From NCBI GenBank assembly GCA_004325065.1, contig PITI01000561.1, positions 1 through 10,865 of the forward strand: 10,865 nucleotides of DNA. The letters are read 5' to 3'. Both the position numbers and the translations under genes were made by a program. A model generated the notes under the pieces. It saw nothing but the letters and a program-made list of their open reading frames with translations, did not search any database and was not told the DNA's origin. Each line of letters opens with the position of its first letter. Position 1 is the stretch's first letter. Of this stretch, positions 1-6,251 are shown piece after piece. Source of the DNA: Hamiltosporidium magnivora. Lineage: Eukaryota > Microsporidia > Dubosqiidae.

Positions 1-277
1 TTTTTTATGTGGTTATCCTCCCTCCACAAAAAACAAAAAGAAAACTATAATATTGTAATAAAATATATTATTCCAGTCACTATTAAAACAATATAATATT
101 ATGACAGTTCAAATGTAATATTTATGTTTCTTAGAATTATTTTTTTTGGACTAAAAATTTAATTCATAAAAGTTTTAATTCAATTATTTTTGTAATATTA
201 TAATATTACGGATAAGGAAAAAGTATTTCAATTGATTGATTTCGAGTTATATTTAAAGAACATTTTTGTTTCTACCT
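1..277. other. AT-rich non-coding left edge
   Basis: No open frame of useful length is seen on either strand. Positions 1-33 can form a hairpin: T6 (1-6) and GTGG (9-12) pair with CCAC (24-27) and A6 (28-33), with a 2-nt bulge and an 11-nt pyrimidine-rich loop. Positions 192-209 are a perfect 18-bp palindrome made almost only of A and T. Either could arise by chance at this composition. The segment directly precedes the ATG at 278 and should contain that gene's promoter, but no convincing TATA or CCC/GGG-type microsporidian start motif is visible. Confidence 0.6.
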
Positions 278-598
278 ATGCAATTTTTAAAACGAAAATA
301 TTTTTGGATTTTTTTATTGCTTTTACTAAGTTTATCAGTATTTTTAATATTTTGTTTTTTAAGTGCCAAATATAAAGATAAAGAATTGATAGAGATAGCA
401 GAAAACCTTAGAAAAATAGAATTTGTTCAATCTACAACTGCAAATATTGAAAATAATAAAATCCTTATGAGATTTTATAATATGAAAAATTATTTTTTAT
501 TTCTTATTAAGTATGTGGATAAACCTAGAAATACTATTAAAGAATCATTTTTTGAAATTAGAAAAATATTAAATCAACAAAAAAAGAATCAATTTTAA
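278..598 (+). CDS. Signal-anchored hypothetical protein, 5' part of a broken gene
   Basis: This frame encodes 106 residues from the ATG at 278. A TTG 12 bases upstream keeps the frame open but is not a plausible start in a microsporidian. Residues 1-6 are basic (MQFLKR). Residues 8-29 form one long hydrophobic segment (WIFLLLLLSLSVFLIFCFLSA), which is a signal peptide or type II anchor. A Lys-rich, charged luminal or extracellular part follows. No family is recognised. The frame ends at TAA 596-598 just after an A7 run at 579-585. The -1 frame then stays open for 21 codons to a TAG at 649-651 and for another 118 codons beyond it. I infer that this is the N-terminal third of a protein of about 243 codons. 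As it stands it could still yield a short secreted peptide. Confidence 0.5.
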   Translation: MQFLKRKYFWIFLLLLLSLSVFLIFCFLSAKYKDKELIEIAENLRKIEFVQSTTANIENNKILMRFYNMKNYFLFLIKYVDKPRNTIKESFFEIRKILNQQKKNQF

Positions 599-1008
599 CT
601 GAAATTGAATTACCAGAAACAAATAAGAATAAAAATATAGATTTGAGTTAGGATCATGCCGATTTTATTTTATTATCCAAAGATTTAAATTTAAATTATT
701 TTGAAAAACTGGGATATAAATTGTTTATAAAAAGGTCATTTTTAAAAAGTTGTACAGTTTTGTATATTGAATTTTTAAATAAAATTTATAAAATATGGTA
801 TGAAGACAGCCAGTCAGTTATTTATATTTTTAGAATTGAAAATGAGATTAAAATGGTATTTTTAAAATTTATTATAGATACTAAAATTATATATAAAGGA
901 TATGAAAGTATAAGTGTTGTATTTAAAGATAAGGAAAATTTTAAGGAAAATTATCTTGCATTTTCTGGTTTGATTTATTTTTTGTTTAGGCTAAATAATT
1001 TAAATTAA
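586..1008 (+). pseudogene. 3' part of the same broken gene, frameshifted with an internal stop
   Basis: This is the -1 frame relative to 278-598. It joins at the A7 run, reads 21 codons to TAG (649-651), then 118 codons without a stop to TAA at 1006-1008. A clean stretch that long is unlikely by chance at this AT content. Its residues look like real protein, with mixed charged and aromatic positions (for example NYFEKLGYKLFIKR and SVVFKDKENFKENYLAFSG). It has no suitable ATG near its beginning, which argues against a separate gene. The simplest reading is that one signal-anchored protein gene (278-1008) has acquired a 1-nt indel in the homopolymer and a nonsense mutation. Sequencing error could explain the indel, but is less likely to explain the TAG. 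No known domain is recognised, and the function is unknown. Confidence 0.55.
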
Positions 1009-1640
1009 ATTTTATCTGTAAAAATATTTTAGAATTGGATTTTACTTACTTTTATGAAATAAAAATTAAAATTATATTTATAAATTTGTTTTAAAATTGG
1101 CTTAAAATTATTTTTAAATAACTACTACTGCTCAAGGAAAAATACTTTTTTTTTGGTTCATCGAGCGGTATTTACTTTTTAATTTATTATTTCTTTCTCA
1201 GCCAAAATATTTTTTTCGTTTTTTATTTTTAATTTGAAATATTGCAACTAAAATAAAAAAAATTGTAAATTAATTAATACTTCTTGGTTTTAAAATCAAA
1301 TATAAATTAATCAGTGAAATGAAAAAGGATTTTTCTGAAAAAAAGAAAAACTATAATTTTTAAATATCATGGTTGTATTTATTAAATACTTTGGTACTTT
1401 GATAGGATTTATTTTTTTTAAAAGAAATGCAAATTATTTTATATATTTCTGGCCGGTTTTATACATATCGATGTGGGTGATGAGGGTAAGAGATTAGGAA
1501 AGAAAATTATTTAAATTTGAATTAGCAATTGATTTTGAACCAATAAAATCGAATAGAAACCAAATATAAAAGTAAAATTCTAACCGTTTTTTAAATATTT
1601 TTATCAAAATTTTTACAAAAATCCTTGTATTTGTATTTCT
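1009..1640. other. Intergenic spacer upstream of TRM7
   Basis: This AT-rich spacer of 632 bases has no convincing gene. A 42-codon ORF at 1369-1497 (+) encodes a hydrophobic peptide with aromatic residues and a basic end (MRVRD). It is of a length expected by chance and is treated only as a finding. A somewhat GC-richer patch at 1450-1495 lies inside that ORF. The last 100 bases should contain the TRM7 promoter. They are nearly pure A/T, with two tandem TGTATTT words at 1626-1638 immediately before the ATG. Confidence 0.55.
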
Positions 1641-2456
1641 ATGACATTAAAAAGTAAAGAGAAACGCGATTATTATTATAAACTAGCAAAAGAACAAAAT
1701 TACAGAGCACGAAGTGCATATAAATTATTACAAATTGATCAAGAAATAAATATTATTAAAAAATGTAAAAATATTCTTGATTTATGTGCGGCACCAGGAA
1801 GTTGGTCACAGGTGGTTTTGGAGAGAAGAAATAATGAAGAAACAAAAGTTGTGGCAATCGATGTTCTTGAAATGTTTCCGTTAGACGGTGCAATTATGTT
1901 GAAAGAAGATATTACAAGCGAGCTGTGTGTACAAAGAATACAAAATATTATGAATGGGGAAAATTTTGATTTAGTTTTGTGTGATGGTGCATCGGATTCA
2001 ACAGGATTTCATTTTAAAGATGAATTTGTACAAAACGAGCTACTTTTATCTTCTTTACGTTTAAGTCTCAGAACAGGAAAAGTTGGATCTTCTTTTTTAG
2101 GAAAATGTTTCAGATCAGAAAATTTTTGTAAAATTATTAAAATTTTTTATGAATTTTATGAAAAGGTTAAGCTTTTTAAACCAATTTCAAGTCGAGCAGC
2201 CAGTATCGAATGTTTTATTTATGGAGAAGGTTTAAAAAGGGTAGATAATTGTTCTTTATCTTTCAATCTCTTCGATTTTAATTTAGATTTCTCAGAAATG
2301 CAAAAATATTTTTTACAAATCCAAGCATGTGGAACCGGTCCTGATCCTGATATATCTACAAATGATAATAAGGCATATAAAGAGTCAAAATATAAACCAA
2401 TTGATCCACCTTATAAACCCTCAATTCAAATACGAAGAAATAATTCAAATACTTAG
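1641..2456 (+). CDS. TRM7: tRNA (cytidine/ribose-2'-O) methyltransferase, TRM7/FTSJ1 type
   Basis: The 271-residue product is an FtsJ/RrmJ-family (SPOUT-unrelated, Rossmann-fold) S-adenosylmethionine-dependent 2'-O-methyltransferase. In the TRM7 subfamily this enzyme modifies positions 32 and 34 of the tRNA anticodon loop in the cytoplasm, with Trm732-like and Trm734-like partners. Visible motifs are: YRARSAYKLLQ with Lys28; SAM-binding motif I LDLCAAPGSWSQV (46-58); acidic D74 in VVAIDV; D90 in the DIT motif; LCDGASDSTG with Asp115; FLGKCFRS with Lys155; and SRAASIECF with Glu190. The K-D-K-E catalytic tetrad is therefore complete. The C-terminal ACG (229-231), the KYKPIDPPYKPSIQIRR region (250-266) and the DGAxDxTG sequence separate it from bacterial RlmE and from Spb1 or Mrm2. 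It is somewhat shorter than the yeast (about 310 aa) and human (about 329 aa) proteins. Substitutions are Ser for the usual Pro after DGA, and GSSFLGK for the usual GGTFVAK. The ATG at 1641 directly precedes the conserved N-terminal helix. Confidence 0.95.
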   Translation: MTLKSKEKRDYYYKLAKEQNYRARSAYKLLQIDQEINIIKKCKNILDLCAAPGSWSQVVLERRNNEETKVVAIDVLEMFPLDGAIMLKEDITSELCVQRIQNIMNGENFDLVLCDGASDSTGFHFKDEFVQNELLLSSLRLSLRTGKVGSSFLGKCFRSENFCKIIKIFYEFYEKVKLFKPISSRAASIECFIYGEGLKRVDNCSLSFNLFDFNLDFSEMQKYFLQIQACGTGPDPDISTNDNKAYKESKYKPIDPPYKPSIQIRRNNSNT

Positions 2457-2957
2457 AAATTTTGATATCTCTGGTTATTTTATATGAGAATATAAAAAAA
2501 TCTCGGTTTTTAAAACTCTTTTATGATAGAATTATCAGTATTTTTTACTTATTAAATATATATTTAAACTTTTTGCGTATATTTTACGGGTAAATTAAAT
2601 ATTCTTAAATTTAAACTTTTTTAGTTTTTTTATAAATAAATTGTCATTTAATAATTGGATTTCATTTGTAGTTACAAATTTCGTTTAAAATGTAAGTTGT
2701 AAGTAAAATATGTTTTTAATAGTTTAGATAAATCTTATCTTTCAAAAAAAAAGCTTGGATAAAGTAATTTTTATATTTTAAATATAAATTAGGCTTATCA
2801 GTTAAATTCGATTATTTTTTTAAAATATTTTTTTATAAAATTTCTACTGGGTGGAGGTATAAAAAGTGGAAAATGCTTTTATTCTTCTGTAAAAAAAACC
2901 ATTTAAATCATAAATATTGCATTTGGAATCATTTGATGATTTAAAAAAAATCTGGTA

Positions 2958-3061
2958 TTTATAGATTGTTTATAGATTGTTTATAGAATGTTTATAGAAT
3001 GTTTATAGAATGTTTATAGAATGTTTATAGAATGTTTATAGAATGTTTATAGAATGTTTAT
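2958..3061. repeat. 11-bp tandem repeat, about 9.4 copies
   Basis: The unit is TTTATAGAATG. Copies 3 to 9 (2980-3056) are identical. Copies 1 and 2 (2958-2979) read TTTATAGATTG, differing by one base, and a partial unit (TTTAT) ends the array at 3061. The near-perfect identity implies recent expansion by slippage. The one-turn-of-helix period means every unit faces the same side of the DNA, but no function is implied by that alone. Confidence 0.95.
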
Positions 3062-3870
3062 TACTTTCCATTAAAGAAAAGAAAATATAAAAATTTTTTA
3101 TTTAAATTGAAGATTTTGAATTCAGATCTATCATCAAGAAATATAAATATTTAAATCTGTTAGACTTTAAATAAATATATTTCATGAAATTAATTTGTAT
3201 CATGAATTTATGTCTACCTTTCAGAATAGGTTATTACAAATAATTGATAGATTTATCTTTAAATAAAATATAGAATGTTAAAATTTTATGATTTCGTGAC
3301 TTGATTTGTCATTTCTTTTAGATAAAACAGACATAGCCTTATATAAATAAAATCAACAATATAAATCAACAACATATAATTCTATATTTATGATGAACTA
3401 AAATTAGATTTCTAAGAATAAAATCATTTATTTTAGTTATAATTTGGGTTTGGCTCAATATTAGTATGATTTTCTGTTTTCGTTGCAAACGCTATATGAA
3501 TTTACTAATCTTGTTTTAAAATCTAAAAATTTAATTTTTTACAAATTTTATAAGGAAAGTAAAAAGAAAATTACAAATGAAGAAAACTTCATGTATGTGT
3601 ATATCTAATATAATAAAATTATATTTTTGCGTATGAATGAATTTAAGAAAAGTAAATTTACACGTAGATTTTTTGATTTAAATATTTTTTTTTACAATAT
3701 CACTTGATATTTCGGTATTTCTCTATCAAAAAGTTTGCAGATATCTCATTATAAAATATTATGCTAAAAATTTCCGCAATTTAAATCTGGAATTCTGTAA
3801 TCATATAACACGAAATTAACTTAAATTTTAGATAATTCTAAATTTGCCAAAGCGATTAATTTATTTCATT

Positions 3871-3986
3871 GTTCCAAATACGAAAAAGTAAACAAACCCA
3901 CGTAAAAAAGATCAGTGGGCGGTATTACTACGGCGTAAAAGGCTCTTGCAGTGCTTTAGTTTTGAGTATTATGATGATTAATTTAT
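3871..3986 (+). mobile_element. Truncated, diverged copy of the GC-rich repeat, probably a retroelement tail
   Basis: This segment aligns with the 3' half of the copy at 5165-5400. Positions 3883-3901 and 5305-5323 share an identical 19-mer, AAAAAGTAAACAAACCCAC. Collinear shorter matches follow: GGTATTA, CGGC, AAGGCT, TTG-GCAG-GCT, and a GATGAT-type end near 3970-3980. The structured 5' half of the other copy is absent. Both copies have the same orientation and lie about 1.4 kb apart. Truncation at the 5' side with a shared 3' end is the usual outcome of non-LTR (LINE) or SINE retrotransposition, but no reverse transcriptase is present to confirm it. The boundaries are approximate. Confidence 0.5.
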
Positions 3987-5164
3987 GGAAAATACAAATT
4001 TATTTTTTCGTTTAGAGCCATAAAACTACAATTATTTTATAAAAGAGTCGTTAAAAATTATCCAAAATAAGAAATAGCTACTCATTATAAATTTTAGTAT
4101 TAAATTGGTTTTTTGATCACAAAATATAGTAAAATAAATCTTATTCTCCGATAGAAACCAGTGATTTTACTAGAGAATGAATTTCAACAGAAAAATTTAT
4201 TTGAAAGAAGAATTTATTTTCAAGCTGTAATCAATAGAATATCATTTATGTAAAACCGTAAAATAAATAAGAAAAATGATGGTTTGTTTAAGGAAAATCT
4301 GAAAAATAAGGATTTATTTTTATCTGCCATTATTTAATTATACATTCGATACAAGAGTAAATTCTTAAACATGTAAGGCGTGTAAACACAGCAGTTTTTA
4401 AATGAATTATCAATATATTTTACTGTATATAGATTCTTCAATATATTTGTTTTACCGATCATCACGACTGTTCAACAATTTATTGTTTTTTTATGCCTTA
4501 TTTTTATACTTACCCAAAACATAAATTTACAAATTAATTTAATATTAGAGAGAGAACTAGCATTAATATCATAAACAAATCTATTATAAGAAAAAAAATT
4601 TGCACAAATAAACTTTTTGTAAAGTTTATCACCAAAAAATATTCTCTTGGATTTTTACTTCATAGAAATTTAATTTATAGAAAATAGAAATTCATTAAGA
4701 AAATGAAATATATTGTAAATCAAATTGAATTTAATTATTTATCTTACGAAAAAAAATATTAGATAAACGCTGGTCAAACAAAAGTGAAAAAGCTTAGTAA
4801 TTAAACTTTACAAAGTAGAAAAATAGCAACGAAATATTATTAGGTCTATGCTTTATCAACTGTCGATTTATTGAGGATATCAGAAATATCAAATCTAGAA
4901 AATATTTTTTATTTAAATGCTAGATTTGTGGCTTCAAAATGATTCTATATTCATTAAATTATATTTTTTACAATAAATTAGACAAGAATAGAATTATTAA
5001 TACCAACGAAAATATATGATTTTTTTAAAATGTTTCGGTTTTTAGTGTTATATGAAATTATAACTCTGATACACAGATTATTCGTATATACTTTATGTAA
5101 ATCTTTTTATTTTTTTAAACCGAACAGCTGAAACATATTTATAATGATTCTAAAAGTATTTGTT

Positions 5165-5400
5165 CTCCCGACGACCATGCCAGGAGCAGAATTAGCTTGG
5201 AGTATTCTCTGCTTGTTGTAAGAGGCGACTAAAAGAGACTGGTTCTCCATGTTGGGCGTCGGACTAACAATCAACCCTTTAAAACCACTTTGTTACGAAA
5301 CCCAAAAAAGTAAACAAACCCACTAGGAAAAGACCGTTTTTCGGTATTAATGAAAGCGGCCAAGGCTTGTGCAGGGCTGTGGTGCTGAGGATGATAATGA
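5165..5400 (+). mobile_element. GC-rich repeat copy, likely 3' tail of a non-LTR retroelement or SINE
   Basis: The composition changes abruptly here. Positions 5161-5270 are about 49% GC and 5331-5390 about 53%, inside DNA that is otherwise mostly A/T. The 3' half recurs, diverged, at 3871-3986. The end (GAGGATGATAATGA) resembles a degenerate GAT or TGA microsatellite, as found at the 3' ends of several LINE families. The words TGTAAGAGGCGACTAAA and GGCTTGTGCAGGGCTGT remind me of dispersed retroelement tails in animals, but that is memory and was not searched. There is no coding capacity and no visible target-site duplication. Other possibilities are a SINE or a fragment of a host-derived sequence. 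The composition suggests origin outside the local AT-rich genome. Confidence 0.5.
5168..5262 (+). other. Segment with cloverleaf-like folding potential inside the retroelement copy
   Basis: Closing stem: CCGACG (5168-5173) pairs with CGTCGG (5257-5262). Within it are three arms. Arm 1 is AGCAGA (5185-5190) with TCTGCT (5208-5213), with a 17-nt loop. Arm 2 is GTTG (5215-5218) with CGAC (5226-5229), including one G-U pair, around a 7-nt loop TAAGAGG. Arm 3 is GAGA (5235-5238) with TCTC (5244-5247) around a 5-nt loop. The layout is tRNA-like, but there is no canonical B box, T-loop or discriminator/CCA context, so it is not called a tRNA. It may be a tRNA-derived SINE head or a structured RNA recognised by a LINE reverse transcriptase. 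Confidence 0.35.
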
Positions 5401-6251
5401 AAAGTATATTATTTTTTTTAGACATTTATTAATGGCTATTTCAAATTTATAATACATTTATATAAATGATTCTAAAATATTCATTTGATATCTGCTTATT
5501 AAATCAAAAATTCAATATAACTTTACAAAATAAATATTCATAGGTCTGATTTCAGATAAGCATTTGACTAGAATTTAAAAGAGATTGTTAAATAAATTTT
5601 ACTGCAGAAATATAAATGCAAAACTATAAACTTTACAACTACGAAATATGTAGATAACTAAAGATGAAAAGTTCTATACAGTTAAATTCAAAATTAATAG
5701 ATTTCTATTCGAAGACTTATCACAGTTTTGAATAAAAAGTTGGAATAATGAAGATAGATTCGTAAGATAGCCATAAAAATATGTGGAGAAATACAATATT
5801 ACAGAACAATTAGATAAAAGCATAACAAAATTTAAACTGGTCTTCTTACATAGTCTGTCTATGGATTCAAAGTAAGTGAAGGAAGTTAAAATTTTTATAT
5901 CTGTTTTTTTTTTATGAAAAAATTCAAAGAATTATTTGGGTTGATGAATTCAATATAGATAAGTAATTGAAAGCAAATATAAAGAATTTTTACAACTATA
6001 AAAACGCACAAAGAAAAATCAAACAAATATAAGTAAAATAAACCATAAATTTAAATTTCAAAACCAAAAACCTAATAGATGTCATTATGGAATAATAAAT
6101 TTATAAAATCTGCCAGAAAGTTAAAATAGAATTGGAAATACTACAAAAATATTATTTTCCAAATATTTCTTCAAATAAACGGAATAGATAAATTTATTCG
6201 GAACTTTAGAATAATTTAATTATATTTATAAATTTTTAATAATGATATATG

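Larger units (their letters stand above)
2457..6251. other. 3.8-kb gene desert
   Basis: No open frame on either strand resembles a gene. Contents recognised are an 11-bp tandem repeat at 2958-3061, a short GC-rich repeat copy at about 3871-3986, and a longer copy at 5165-5400. An isolated TATAAAAAG (2858-2866) is flanked by GGGTGGAGG and GTGG. The rest is very AT-rich and stop-dense. The longest incidental frame I noticed is about 41 codons on the minus strand around 3370-3495, which is within chance expectation. The desert separates TRM7 from the convergent LRR gene, so it holds the 3' ends of both transcripts. An ATTAAA-like poly(A) word lies just past the LRR stop, on the minus strand at 6235-6240. 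Confidence 0.7.

Noticed and set aside
192..209. Perfect 18-bp palindrome GTAATATTATAATATTAC
   Set aside because: It is made almost only of A and T, so it is readily expected by chance here. There is no second copy or other operator-like context.
266..277. TTG upstream extension of the first hypothetical protein
   Set aside because: Non-ATG starts are not expected in a microsporidian nuclear gene. The ATG at 278 gives a proper signal sequence.
1154..1172. GGTTCATCGAGCGGTATTTAC, resembling a tRNA B box and part of the GC-rich repeat
   Set aside because: No A box or cloverleaf surrounds it, and the match to the repeat (GCGGTATT) is too short to count as a copy.
3370..3495. 41-codon minus-strand open stretch in the gene desert
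   Set aside because: The length and composition are those expected by chance, it is followed by dense stops, and it has no recognisable motif.
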